A DNA stretch of 64,000 bases from Paenibacillus alba (GTDB taxonomy: Bacteria; Bacillota; Bacilli; Paenibacillales; NBRC-103111), in contig NZ_JABMKZ010000035.1 of NCBI RefSeq assembly GCF_013204855.1, positions 21,654 through 85,653 on the forward strand, in the 5' to 3' direction. The notes beneath the pieces were generated by a model, which saw only the letters and a list, made by a program, of their open reading frames with translations, had not been told where the DNA came from and ran no database searches. Shown piece by piece: positions 17,520-26,027 of this stretch. The stretch's first letter is position 1. Each line of letters begins with the position of its first letter. The position numbers and the translations under genes are program-made.

Positions 17520-17587
17520 TGATGTTATGTGAACCACATTTCCTTAGTACAGGTTCATATCATCTCTTGATGAGCCTTCTACTCTCG

Positions 17588-17658
17588 AGCTCTAGCTCTA
17601 GCTCTAGCTCTAGCTCTAGCTCTAGCTCTAGCTCTAGCTCTAGCTCTAGCTCTAGCTC
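17588..17658. repeat. hexanucleotide microsatellite (AGCTCT)n, 11 perfect copies plus 5 bases
   Basis: AGCTCT repeats without error from 17588 to 17653, then AGCTC. The tract abuts palindrome array A. The same flank next to array C (44601-44614) holds only one GGAGCTAGAGC, so the tract looks like a local expansion at the element end. Any frame read through it encodes Ser-Ser, Ala-Leu or stops. Confidence 0.9.
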
Positions 17659-17854
17659 CAGTTACTTTTTGTAAACCTGCAATTATGCATCTTTTTTGTC
17701 CTTGGAATAGCATCAAGTGTTAAATTCCTGCGTTTGTGCAGGCTTTTGAGGCTTTTTCTGGATAAGCGGATGAAAAAGATGGAAATACCTGCACAATTGC
17801 AGGCATTTCCAATTTTTAACCGAATTTGCCCGGAAATTCCTGCATTTTCGCAGG
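17649..17854 (-). repeat. palindrome array A (four CCTGC-N6-GCAGG units, minus orientation)
   Basis: Units at 17676-17691 (variant arm GCATC), 17727-17742, 17788-17803 and 17839-17854. Start-to-start distances are 51, 61 and 51 bp. Read on the minus strand, the element closely matches array C in units and in the AT-rich spacers, including the end AACTGGAGCTAGAG. No coding content. Confidence 0.9.
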
Positions 17855-17882
17855 TTTTTACACTCAGATGAACTAAACTATT

Positions 17883-18002
17883 ATTGACGGTGATGACCCT
17901 AATCATGACTTGATACCGGGTGATCTTATATGGATTGATTCGGCAGCAAAAGAGCTCAAACCTATATCAGTTGAATTTACGGGCATGACGGATTATGGCT
18001 AA
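17883..18002 (+). pseudogene. 3' remnant of an unidentified gene
   Basis: The frame from 17883 to TAA 18000-18002 reads like real protein (IDGDDPNHDLIPGDLIW, then SVEFTGMTDYG) and is followed by a strong terminator, but it has no start codon or ribosome site and begins right after array A and an in-frame stop. It is probably the tail of a gene whose front was lost. Family not recognised. Confidence 0.4.
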
Positions 18003-18035
18003 AGTAAAAATTCAAACAGTCTAATAATGCAATTA

Positions 18036-18065
18036 AAGACCGGCCAAATTTAGGCCGGTTTTTTG
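18036..18065 (+). terminator. strong intrinsic terminator
   Basis: ACCGGCC (18039-18045) pairs with GGCCGGT (18053-18059) around AAATTTA, followed by seven T. It ends the gene remnant just upstream. Confidence 0.85.
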
Positions 18066-18143
18066 ATGTCAGTAATGTTCAATAAATGCTGGAACAAATT
18101 GAATAAATCAAACGTTGATATATACGAGGGGAGAGTGTAATTG

Positions 18144-18500
18144 ATGAAGCTACTCATTTCTTTCTTAATTGCTTTATTAATGCTTACAGGATGTAACCAA
18201 ACAACTCATAATCCGACAGCTAAAGAAATTCTCGTTCAAAATCCGAATGCAGATGTTTTTCAACACAAAGGAATCTTTTACACTAACGCAAGTGATATTG
18301 AATGGGTACAACAAACAGAATTAACAATTGGTGAGAAAGTCGGAGCAATTAAAAGTCAATACAAGAAGGGGCTTACTTTTGAAAATGAAATGGCGACTAA
18401 ACTTCCCGTTGGAGTAGAAATTTTTGATGGTGGACGATCCATACTAATTGTTAAATTAGAAGGGAAGGAAATTAGGTATCTTGCTATGATCGAGGGTTGA
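18144..18500 (+). CDS. small putative lipoprotein
   Basis: 118 residues with a lipoprotein signal: KLLISFLIALLMLTGC, the lipobox being LTGC with the lipidated Cys near residue 17. The mature part is about 100 residues (NADVFQHKGIFYTNASDIEWV, LTIGEKVGAI, VGVEIFDGGRSILIVKLEGKEIRYLAMIEG), a compact beta-rich domain I have no name for. GAGGGGAG precedes it; TTG 18141 has slightly better spacing than ATG 18144. AT-rich compared with neighbours. Confidence 0.75.
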   Translation: MKLLISFLIALLMLTGCNQTTHNPTAKEILVQNPNADVFQHKGIFYTNASDIEWVQQTELTIGEKVGAIKSQYKKGLTFENEMATKLPVGVEIFDGGRSILIVKLEGKEIRYLAMIEG

Positions 18501-18788
18501 CACATTCAGACGCCCATGTGGCAGTCTAGGACTATATAGGAGGTCCCAGTTATTTGAATATTTGCCGGGATTATCATTTCCCTCGACGATAATCATTAAC
18601 TCAGAAAAACGGGCAATATGATCAAATGATTGTTTCGGAACTCCATTCAAAACTGATACGCTGAGGATGTTCGTAAGGAGTGAGCTAGTATTAAGCTTTG
18701 ATGATGCGAGGGGGGATAAAGTGATTTCGAAAGTAATTGTAAGCGATTTCAGATGAGCCACAACAACTTAAACACGGGAGGAATTAGA
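18501..18788. other. intergenic stretch without a supported gene
   Basis: A minus-strand open frame crosses most of it (18456-18761) but overlaps the lipoprotein end and lacks a ribosome site. TTGACA at 18497 may belong to a promoter. The GGGAGG near 18777 is the ribosome site of the pectate lyase. Confidence 0.3.
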
Positions 18789-20900
18789 TTGAAAAAAAAT
18801 GTTGCAAAGGTAACGAATTACGTTCTATTGTTTGCTCTAGCGCTATCTATCATCGCAAGCGGAGTGGCCAGTAAGGCAGTACATGCTATCGGTCTTTCGA
18901 TCACGGGCAGTGGAGGCTGGAATGAGACGGCCTTTGTAGAATGGTCACCTGTCAGTAATGCTCAAGGGTATAATGTATATGTAAAACCTGCAAGTGCAGC
19001 AGATTCTCAATATAAACAAATTGATACTCAATTAATCCGAAGATATGCTGCCTATTGGAGAGCTGATGCTGTAGGACTTGCTGCTGGAAGTTATGTAATG
19101 AAAGTTGAAGCAGCACTGTCAAATGGTTCAAAAGAAAATGCGGTTTCAAATGCGTTATCCGTAACAGCACATGACAGATCTGGCTTTGCTTTTGCAGGAA
19201 ACTCACCATTTGGCACAGGTTCAGGTGCTTATAATAATGATGGAACACTTAAGAATGGCGCTCAAGTTATTTATGTAACATCTGCGAATGCTCAAACAGT
19301 AGCTCTTGATGTGAAAGTCAATAGCTCAGGCGGCGTACAAAAAGGTGTTGGTATTGGTAATATTCTAGCGCTAAGACAAAAAGGCTATGATACAACACCA
19401 CTTGCAATCAGATTGATTGGAAAAGTTACGGCTGCTGACATGAGTGGACAACTGAACAGCGGTGGATTTCTTGAAGTAAAAGGGAAATCCAATTATTCGG
19501 AAATGAATATTACGTTAGAAGGTATCGGAAAAGATGCCTATGCTTATGGATGGGGAATGCTGCTTAGATACGTCGGTAATGTGGAAGTTAGAAACGTAGG
19601 TATCATGTTATTCCCTGACGATGCTCTTTCCCTTGATACAGGTAATGCCAATGTTTGGCTGCATAATAATGATATTTTTTATGGAAAAGCAGGAGGAGAT
19701 GCTGACCAAGCCAAAGGTGATGGTTCAACTGACCTTAAAAAAGGATCAACTTATATTACAATCGCTTACAATCACTACTGGGATTCTGGAAAAGCTGCCC
19801 TAGTCGGCTTGAGTGAATCGTCAGAATTCTTTGTTACATTCCACCATAACTGGTTTGATCATTCTGACTCTCGTCATCCACGTATAAGAACGGGAACGAT
19901 TCATGTCTATAACAACTTCTTTGACGGAGTATCCAAATATGGTGTGGGTGCTACAACAGGAAGTTCTGCCTTTGTGGAATCCAATTATTATAGACATACT
20001 AAAAATCCAATGTTGATTTCTTTACAAGGTACGGATATGCACGATGGGGAAGGTACATTCTCAGGTGAACCTGGAGGAATGATTAAAGCATACAATAATA
20101 TTATTCTTGATCCTGGAAGTATTATTTATGCAAATTCCAATGCAGGAACAGCTCCAGCTAGTGCAACACAATTTGACGCATACTTAGCTTCGACTAGAAA
20201 TGAAACAGTTCCAAACACATACAAAACATTATCGGGTGGAACATCTTACAATAACTTTGATACTAAAATCGATACAGGAGTTAAAGTATCAAACATCGAT
20301 GCCGCAAGCACAGTTGAACAAGTTGTTACGTCAGAAGCTGGCCGCCTGAATCAGGGAGACTTTACATGGGATTTTGTTGATGCAGTTGATGACTTGTCGT
20401 CTAGCCTTAATTCAGCACTGATGACTAAAATACTAAATTACACAACTCAACTTGTAGCTGTAGGGGGGAATTCAACACCACCAACGTCAACACCGGCACC
20501 AACGTCTACACCAACAACTACGCCGGCACCAACAGCTACACCAGCACCAACGTCAACACCGGGTACATCAATTGTTCATAACTTTACCACAGATGGACAA
20601 ACAAGCAGCTTCTTCACTATTGCAGGAAACCTTTCAACAAGTAAGGGAACAGTGGTCTATAATGGCTTAACACTAACGCAATGTTTGAAAATGGAGAGTT
20701 CAACCAATATTGGGTTTACCACAACAACAGCTAAAACATTAACTTTAGTGTTTAATCCAGCAAACGGACTAAAAGTCAAGATAGATGGAACAAGTTATGC
20801 AATGACTAATGGCATTGTCAGCGTATCACTTGCGCCTGGCGCACATACCCTTACAAAAGAAGATGTTACAAATCTTTATTACATGAAACTAGAAAGTTAA
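18789..20900 (+). CDS. secreted pectate lyase, polysaccharide lyase family 1, with C-terminal accessory domain
   Basis: 703 residues from TTG 18789, seven bases after GGGAGG; the upstream ATG 18753 lacks a ribosome site. Signal peptide about 1-36 (LLFALALSIIASGVASKAVHA). Residues about 38-125 look like a fibronectin-III-like domain (AFVEWSPVSNAQGYNVYVK). The PL1 beta-helix covers about 130-560, with DADQAKGDGSTDLKKGSTYITIAYNHYWDSGK for calcium and substrate and the RHPRIR motif at 362-367, whose Arg is the catalytic base in PL1. A Thr/Pro linker (about 563-593) leads to a roughly 105-residue C-terminal beta domain, probably carbohydrate-binding. It cleaves polygalacturonate by beta-elimination outside the cell. 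Confidence 0.93.
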   Translation: MKKNVAKVTNYVLLFALALSIIASGVASKAVHAIGLSITGSGGWNETAFVEWSPVSNAQGYNVYVKPASAADSQYKQIDTQLIRRYAAYWRADAVGLAAGSYVMKVEAALSNGSKENAVSNALSVTAHDRSGFAFAGNSPFGTGSGAYNNDGTLKNGAQVIYVTSANAQTVALDVKVNSSGGVQKGVGIGNILALRQKGYDTTPLAIRLIGKVTAADMSGQLNSGGFLEVKGKSNYSEMNITLEGIGKDAYAYGWGMLLRYVGNVEVRNVGIMLFPDDALSLDTGNANVWLHNNDIFYGKAGGDADQAKGDGSTDLKKGSTYITIAYNHYWDSGKAALVGLSESSEFFVTFHHNWFDHSDSRHPRIRTGTIHVYNNFFDGVSKYGVGATTGSSAFVESNYYRHTKNPMLISLQGTDMHDGEGTFSGEPGGMIKAYNNIILDPGSIIYANSNAGTAPASATQFDAYLASTRNETVPNTYKTLSGGTSYNNFDTKIDTGVKVSNIDAASTVEQVVTSEAGRLNQGDFTWDFVDAVDDLSSSLNSALMTKILNYTTQLVAVGGNSTPPTSTPAPTSTPTTTPAPTATPAPTSTPGTSIVHNFTTDGQTSSFFTIAGNLSTSKGTVVYNGLTLTQCLKMESSTNIGFTTTTAKTLTLVFNPANGLKVKIDGTSYAMTNGIVSVSLAPGAHTLTKEDVTNLYYMKLES

Positions 20901-20935
20901 AAGGGACGCCGGTTCAAAATTGATTTGTTCGCCGA

Positions 20936-20976
20936 CAAAAAAACGTGGACACTCATGAGGTGTCCACGTTTTTCAT
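20936..20976. terminator. bidirectional intrinsic terminator
   Basis: AAAACGTGGACAC pairs perfectly with GTGTCCACGTTTT around TCATGAG, giving A and T tracts on either side. It can serve both the pectate lyase and the minus-strand remnant. Confidence 0.9.
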
Positions 20977-20996
20977 TGGAAGTTTTAAAGCACGGA

Positions 20997-21401
20997 TTAC
21001 TTGGCACTTGGGATTGATGATTTCCGTTGGTCGATTTGAAGTTGGCCTTTCCAGCTTCCTCTAGTCCCACCGATGCGATTCACATTGACTTGCAAAACCA
21101 TCTCTTGCGGCAGCTTATCAGCGTTAGGAGTACCAAAATAGTTCAATACATTAAATCCTTCCTGTCCAGGTACATGATAGGTAGGATTCGTGGTCTGCTG
21201 GCCATTCTCCTTGCCGTCAGTACGTATATTCAAACCTTGGGTATCAAATTCATACGGCACCGAGTGCAAGATCCGGTTGAAAAAGTATCTGGCAATGCCT
21301 AGCTTCGCGGCGCCGAAGGAAACTTTATCGACGGTTCTTTTAGACTTTCTTTGCCCTTCAGTAATTATGGCTTGGATCAGAAAAATAGCGCCGTTACTTA
21401 A
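20997..21401 (-). pseudogene. C-terminal gene remnant of unknown family
   Basis: A 134-codon minus-strand frame opens right after an in-frame TAG (21402-21404) and ends at 20997. It reads as real protein, with AIITEGQRKSKRTVDKVSFGA, IARYFFNRILHSVPYEFD and VPGQEGFNVLNYFGTPNADKL, yet has no ATG/GTG with a ribosome site near its front. The only candidate is TTG 21269. It probably represents the end of a gene cut by a deletion or by the stop at 21402. Family not recognised. Confidence 0.4.
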
Positions 21402-21524
21402 CTAAGGGCAGGATAGTTGAATCATTTCTCGAATACCACAAATATGGAAAATTTGCGAAATTCATAAATAAGGATTAGGTGAAAGTGATGCAGAAATTGA
21501 ACTTTAAACTTAAGGAGAAGTATT

Positions 21525-22097
21525 ATGAACTTCTTTAAGAAACCAATTAATGAAATACGTACAAAATTTGAATTAGAGCTTTTACATAAAGCTCAGGTAT
21601 TACCAGAGTCAAATCCACCACCTCCATGGATTAAAGAGATTATTGTACCTGCTTCTGGATGTTTCGCTTGTGGATGGGATCTAAATGAAAACTTAATTCT
21701 AATTAGTAGTTCTGGATACAGCATTACAGAAGTAAGTTCAGGAATATTAATTCACAGGAATAGGGATTCTGAACTAACCAATGCAAGAATTAGTAGCAAT
21801 AATTTAACCTTTCATACTCCCTATAATGATGAAGTAATTGATATCTTTGGATTTGAAGCAGGAGACGGCATCCATACAACTATAGATGGATGGTTTGTAA
21901 AAGTTATTTATCCTTGGTGGCCAAGGGCTTCTGTAATAATTGAAAACCTATTCAAGCCAAACTATCAATATCTTAATGATGTCACAATGATTGAATTAAA
22001 GCGATTATATGGGGATATCAAATGTGGCTTTTCCCCTTCGGGTCAAAATCTAGTTATTTTAGGATCAGGAGGAGCATTGATTTATTCAAGAAATTAA
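21525..22097 (+). CDS. hypothetical protein, 190 residues
   Basis: ATG 21525 follows AAGGAG at good spacing. No signal peptide or membrane segment. Notable segments are PPPPWIKEIIVPASGCFACGWD near residue 35-55, FGFEAGDGIHTTIDGWFVKVIYPWWPRAS, and a Gly-rich end LGSGGALIYSRN. It is AT-rich. Size, solubility and isolated position near other small unknown genes recall orphan immunity proteins of toxin systems, but no toxin is visible and this is only a guess. Confidence 0.6.
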   Translation: MNFFKKPINEIRTKFELELLHKAQVLPESNPPPPWIKEIIVPASGCFACGWDLNENLILISSSGYSITEVSSGILIHRNRDSELTNARISSNNLTFHTPYNDEVIDIFGFEAGDGIHTTIDGWFVKVIYPWWPRASVIIENLFKPNYQYLNDVTMIELKRLYGDIKCGFSPSGQNLVILGSGGALIYSRN

Positions 22098-22194
22098 AGC
22101 ACCACCTAACCGCATCGCATCATTAAGCTGACGGGGCTTATCACCTAAAATTGGTAATATAAAGTGGACAATACGTCGCAAAATGTAGATAAAT

Positions 22195-22365
22195 GATTTC
22201 CAAATTGATTACGAGAATGAAAATAATTGGGGTTGGGCATAGGATGAAGAACGTGTAGAGCTCAATATTTCTAAACCATTTGAGGAAGGCAAATTACAAG
22301 GCTGCAATTTTGGTGGAATTTCAGCTATGAGTTTCATAAATATAATCACCATTTTTGTAAAATGA
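22195..22365 (+). pseudogene. broken small gene with an in-frame stop
   Basis: One frame reads DFQIDYENENNWGWA, then TAG, then DEERVELNISKPFEEGKLQG and a hydrophobic end to TGA 22363-22365. The reading is continuous across the stop and looks like coding sequence, so a point mutation in a small gene is likely. No start or ribosome site upstream. Family not recognised. Confidence 0.4.
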
Positions 22366-22499
22366 TATATTAATCCCTAATACGTTGGCGTAATTGAACG
22401 GATAACAAAAACAAAAGTATATTACCACCGAGGTAATCATTTTCTATAGATGATTGGGTAATTAAGTTGACTTTTTAAAGAAAGAAAGAGAGTCGGTGA

Positions 22500-22598
22500 G
22501 TCGTTATTATTGGTGAGTGGACATTAATTTTCTTAATAATCGCGCTGCCGATAAGCCTCTATAAAGGCATGCAGAAGGACAATGAATATAAAGGTTAA
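22500..22598 (+). pseudogene. possible small membrane peptide or its remnant
   Basis: A 32-codon frame ends at TAA 22596 and contains one clear membrane segment (GEWTLIFLIIALPISLYKG), but has no ATG, GTG or TTG at its front. A proper terminator starts 25 bp after its stop, which suggests that something here is or was transcribed. Confidence 0.25.
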
Positions 22599-22622
22599 TA
22601 CATTAATTGTTGATTCAAATTT

Positions 22623-22659
22623 GGAGCAGATTGCCTCGGTCGGCAACTGTTCCTTTTTT
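22623..22659 (+). terminator. intrinsic terminator
   Basis: GGAGCAG (22623-22629) pairs with CTGTTCC (22647-22653), with inner GCC/GGC pairing, followed by six T. A related hairpin lies after the next gene. Confidence 0.7.
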
Positions 22660-22782
22660 GTTGAAGTAACGGGAGGATAATGGAAATTGTCTGGAGAAGA
22701 GATTATGGGATGTAAAAGTGAAAAATAGACGTTTTGGGATATGTCCATATTCAATGGTATTTATTATCGGAGGCTAGAATTT

Positions 22783-23205
22783 ATGCAGAGCAGATTAGAA
22801 CAAGACATTATTTCAACGGCAGAAAGCTTCACAAATAATTTTTCTGATAAAGGAAATTTCGATTTTAGTGTACAAAGCTTACGTAAAGTAGACGATATTC
22901 TTGAAGAATTATGTGAGTATGAAATAGATAATGATTCTTTGGATTCTGTTTCTTCTATGGTTGGAAGTTACATTTTCGAAGTAGCAAGAAGGAATTATGG
23001 TGGGAAGTACTATTGGATGCAAGATAGAGAACAACCTGTTTTAGTTACTGGTGAGCCGGAATTTTCAATTTCAATTTTTGCTTTCGATAAAGTTAGAGGT
23101 AGAATTCAGAATGGGAAAGAAGATGAGATATCTTATTACTTTGATGGTTATATCAATGCAGTTGAAAAAGGTAAGGAAACAGGTTACTGTGCAACAATTG
23201 TTTAA
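22783..23205 (+). CDS. hypothetical protein, 140 residues
   Basis: ATG 22783 is preferred over ATG 22741 because CGGAGG lies nine bases upstream. Acidic soluble protein with an N-terminal helical part (RLEQDIISTAESFTNNF, SLRKVDDILEELCEYE) and a second part with VGSYIFEVARRNYGGKYYWMQDREQPVLVTGEPEF and ISYYFDGYINAVEKG. I do not recognise a named family; the layout recalls small immunity-type proteins. It is bracketed by two related terminators. Confidence 0.65.
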   Translation: MQSRLEQDIISTAESFTNNFSDKGNFDFSVQSLRKVDDILEELCEYEIDNDSLDSVSSMVGSYIFEVARRNYGGKYYWMQDREQPVLVTGEPEFSISIFAFDKVRGRIQNGKEDEISYYFDGYINAVEKGKETGYCATIV

Positions 23206-23249
23206 AGTCTAGGAGATAAGCCAACGCAGAACGATAGCGCAATAAATAG

Positions 23250-23283
23250 GGAGCAGATCGCCGCGGCAACTACTCCTTGTTTT
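23250..23283 (+). terminator. intrinsic terminator
   Basis: GGAGCAG (23250-23256) pairs with CTACTCC (23270-23276) with one mismatch and an inner GCC/GGC stem; TTGTTTTC follows. Sequence-related to the hairpin at 22623. Confidence 0.6.
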
Positions 23284-23324
23284 CATTAATCTAAGGGAGA
23301 AAATGAGCGAATCGTGGGGGCTTT

Positions 23325-24221
23325 TTATGTGGTTAGTTCATTTCTAACTTTGCGGGATTCCTTAGGTGTAATGTTACGATGTTTTTTAAAAGACTGGATA
23401 AAATGATTTACATGATTGAAACCTACTCTCTGGGCAATTTCGGTTATCGTATATTCAGTAGATTCTAACAGCTCGACGCTCCTTTTAATACGGTACTTAA
23501 CCAAGTAGTAGTAAGGAGTCATATGAATGCTTTTTTTAAAGCTGCGAGTGCACTCCGAAACACTCAAATGAGCTGCCTCAGCAATTTCCTTCAAAGTAAT
23601 ATTGTTTGTATAATTTTGATGGATAAAGCTAAGCATTAATTGCAGTCTTTCTTGCTCACGTCTGTTATGCTTAGAGGACTCCTCTGAAGAAAGGGATATA
23701 TTAGATATTAGTATTAGCCACAACTGAACCGTTTTGATGGAAACCTCATACTGCCATCCCCAGTTTTTTTTCTTTTCAAATTCGTTCTTCATATACCAAA
23801 GTATTTGCAAGATTTGTTTGTGCCACTCCGCCTCTCCTTTGATTTCTAATGATAATAAAAAAGAATTCGTATAAGGATGTACATAGCTTCTTTCCATGGC
23901 ACTTTCTGAATAAAAGGCGAGCAGTTTCTCCGGAAAATTAAAGCTGACATATTGACCGTCATGGGTTAGGTGTGTAACAACGTGAAGGACACTCTTATTG
24001 ATAAAAATGGCTTGCCCCTTTTCTAAATCATAATCGATTCCGTTGATTTGTATTGTTAGTTTCCCATTGATCACTAAAGTAATTTGTAATTCTTCATGCC
24101 AATGTAGATCGTTAACTCCTCTCCCTTCAGGAATAGATCCTTGATTAGTATGAGTGTACATAATGTATGGAAATGTCTCGTCAGGAAACTGAATGGCTTC
24201 GTGTAATTGCTTTTTCAACAT
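23325..24221 (-). CDS. AraC-family regulator with N-terminal cupin
   Basis: 298 residues. N-terminal cupin-like sensor (NDLHWHEELQITLVINGKLTIQINGIDYDLEKGQAIFINKSVLH), a helical middle, and two C-terminal helix-turn-helix motifs (NITLKEIAEAAHLSVSECTRSFKKSIHMTPYYYLVKYRI and YTITEIAQRVGFNHVNHFIQSFKKHRNITPKE). AAGGGG precedes ATG 24221. It is divergent from an EamA transporter 147 bp away, its likely target; the shared gap contains GTTGCACAA and CTGTGCACAG, possible site halves. Confidence 0.88.
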   Translation of the reverse strand: MLKKQLHEAIQFPDETFPYIMYTHTNQGSIPEGRGVNDLHWHEELQITLVINGKLTIQINGIDYDLEKGQAIFINKSVLHVVTHLTHDGQYVSFNFPEKLLAFYSESAMERSYVHPYTNSFLLSLEIKGEAEWHKQILQILWYMKNEFEKKKNWGWQYEVSIKTVQLWLILISNISLSSEESSKHNRREQERLQLMLSFIHQNYTNNITLKEIAEAAHLSVSECTRSFKKSIHMTPYYYLVKYRIKRSVELLESTEYTITEIAQRVGFNHVNHFIQSFKKHRNITPKESRKVRNELTT

Positions 24222-24368
24222 GTATGCCCCTTTATTTGACGATATTTCAATATAAATGAAAGATATAGTTGCACAAAATAAACGTTGATGATGATATTAT
24301 TATATCCAGCTTCGGCTTACCATTACAATTTCTGTGCACAGGTAATTGTCTAACAGCTTGGAGGAATA

Positions 24369-25277
24369 ATGATTAAATTAAAAAAATCTTCTTTATCTTC
24401 TCATCCGTTTATTTTGTTATTCATCAGCATATTGTCCGTTTCAATCTCTTCCATCATGATAAAACTTTCTGATACACCTACTTCTGTGGCTGGAATGTAC
24501 AGATTGTTTATTTCCGTAATGATCTTGCTCTCGTTTATACCTTGGAAAATGTTTCGCTCGTTAGATATGAATAAAAAAGATTGGAGTATCGTTATTTTAG
24601 CCGGTCTTTTTCTAGGATTACACTTTTTATTCTGGATGGAATCATTGGTCTATACCTCAGTTGCAAGCTCGATGGTCATATTGTCGTTACAGCCTTTATT
24701 TGTAATGACTGGTTCGTACTTTTTGTTCAAGGAACAAGCTAATCGGCTCACCGTTTTTTGCTTGATCACCGCTCTTTTTGGTTCAATCCTTATAGCATGG
24801 GGAGACATAGGGATTTCGAAAGAAGCGCTAATTGGAGACGGCTTATCATTAATAGGCACAATCTTCGTTTCAGCATATTTGCTGGCAGGGCAAAAAGTAA
24901 GCCGAAAAATGGATGCAAATGTGTACAGTATTTTCGTTTTTTTTATTGGTGGCATCATCATGCTCATTTACAATTTGTTAAATAATTACTCTTTAATTGA
25001 ATACGACTCATCAGAGTGGACTTATTTTTTGCTGCTTGCAATAATCCCAACTATTTTTGGACAATGTATTTTTAATCTATTGTTAAAATCAATTGGGGCA
25101 ACAACTGTCTCGGTAGGTATTATTGGAGAACCTGTTCTTGCCATTATTCTTGCGTATCTGTGGCTAGGAGAAAAAATTTCATTATTTCAGTTCTTAGGCG
25201 GTATGATGACTTTATTCGGTATGGGAATGTATTTTTGGTCAAAATCTTTAAGGTACAACGTTCAAAATAATAATTGA
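24369..25277 (+). CDS. EamA-family (DMT superfamily) transporter
   Basis: 302 residues with ten predicted membrane segments arranged as two EamA repeats of about 140 residues. Motifs include SVASSMVILSLQPLFVMTGSYFLFKE in the first and GEPVLAIILAYLWLGEKISLFQFLGG in the second. Members export amino acids or other small metabolites. GGAGG lies eight bases before ATG 24369. Divergent from the AraC regulator, which may sense the exported compound. Confidence 0.9.
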   Translation: MIKLKKSSLSSHPFILLFISILSVSISSIMIKLSDTPTSVAGMYRLFISVMILLSFIPWKMFRSLDMNKKDWSIVILAGLFLGLHFLFWMESLVYTSVASSMVILSLQPLFVMTGSYFLFKEQANRLTVFCLITALFGSILIAWGDIGISKEALIGDGLSLIGTIFVSAYLLAGQKVSRKMDANVYSIFVFFIGGIIMLIYNLLNNYSLIEYDSSEWTYFLLLAIIPTIFGQCIFNLLLKSIGATTVSVGIIGEPVLAIILAYLWLGEKISLFQFLGGMMTLFGMGMYFWSKSLRYNVQNNN

Positions 25278-25314
25278 TATAAGAATTTAGTATAATTGGT
25301 TAGAGGAATGTTCG

Positions 25315-25533
25315 ATGGCAACAATTGATGATATAAAGTGGGTAGGTGTAATTGCTGTTTTAATCCGATTAATATTTATCAAAGAGAGTAATGGAGAGAT
25401 TGTAGAAATATCGGGTATTCCTGCAAATCTCAATGGAGGCTGCGCGTTTAATACACTTGAAGGTATTGAAGATGCAAACTTAATTGCTAAAGAGTATTCA
25501 TGGATGATTGACGATGACCATGGAGTGAACTGA
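25315..25533 (+). CDS. hypothetical protein, 72 residues
   Basis: ATG 25315 follows AGAGGAATG. The peptide has KWVGVIAVLIRLIFIKESNGEIVEISGI at its front and an acidic tail (AKEYSWMIDDDHGVN). The hydrophobic stretch is interrupted by Arg and is more likely a beta core than a membrane helix. It lies 28 bp before another small unknown gene, probably in one transcript. No family recognised. Confidence 0.5.
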   Translation: MATIDDIKWVGVIAVLIRLIFIKESNGEIVEISGIPANLNGGCAFNTLEGIEDANLIAKEYSWMIDDDHGVN

Positions 25534-25561
25534 TAGGAAGTTATAGTGAGAAGGTGTGAGT

Positions 25562-25849
25562 ATGCAGATAATTAAATATGAACCACAATTCCCACCTGTG
25601 GAATACTTCATTACTCGTTTCTTTGTGGATGATCAGTGTTTGTTTGAACAGGAAACGAAAGTACCTTTGCCAACATTAATAAAAGGTGATCAGATTGAAC
25701 TTTTCAATACAAGCTACAGTATTTTAAAAAGAGAATTTGGCTTCAATGAAGATGCCTTTTTCACAGTGTATTACATTGAACAAGTTAAAGATACGGATGA
25801 TAAACGTATGGATGGTTTCCAGAAGTCGACCGGAGAGTTTGAACCTTAA
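25562..25849 (+). CDS. hypothetical protein, 95 residues
   Basis: ATG 25562 has GAGAAGG seven bases upstream; GTG 25556 is less likely. Small soluble acidic protein (FPPVEYFITRFFVDDQCLFEQETKVP, then FGFNEDAFFTVYYIEQVKD). No recognised family. Follows the 72-residue gene on the same strand. Confidence 0.5.
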   Translation: MQIIKYEPQFPPVEYFITRFFVDDQCLFEQETKVPLPTLIKGDQIELFNTSYSILKREFGFNEDAFFTVYYIEQVKDTDDKRMDGFQKSTGEFEP

Positions 25850-26027
25850 CGAGTCTTGCAAATAATAGTACGTACAGAATTAACATGAAAGCATCAGTAT
25901 GTATTTCCCCTAAAGTGCTTGTCTTTAGTTAGTTTACTGCTTTGTATTGTTAATGATCAGACTGGTTGGGAATGATAGGGATCCCTTGGTCAAAATGTCT
26001 GAATAAAAGGGAGTTGCTTTCGAAACA

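Noticed and set aside
17486..17674. Frame with a long poly-Ser tail
   Set aside because: The Ser run is only the AGCTCT microsatellite read in one frame; the front has no ribosome site.
17676..17854. CRISPR array at the CCTGC repeats
   Set aside because: Repeats are only 16 bp with variable centres, spacers are similar between separate arrays and unequal in length, and no cas genes are present.
18456..18761. Minus-strand frame of 101 codons before the pectate lyase
   Set aside because: Some segments look protein-like, but it overlaps the lipoprotein end, starts at an unsupported GTG and has no recognisable domain. A decayed remnant is possible but not supported.
22421..22437. Terminator at the ATTACC/GGTAAT hairpin
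   Set aside because: Six-base AT-rich stem with only CATTTTC after it; too weak to call.
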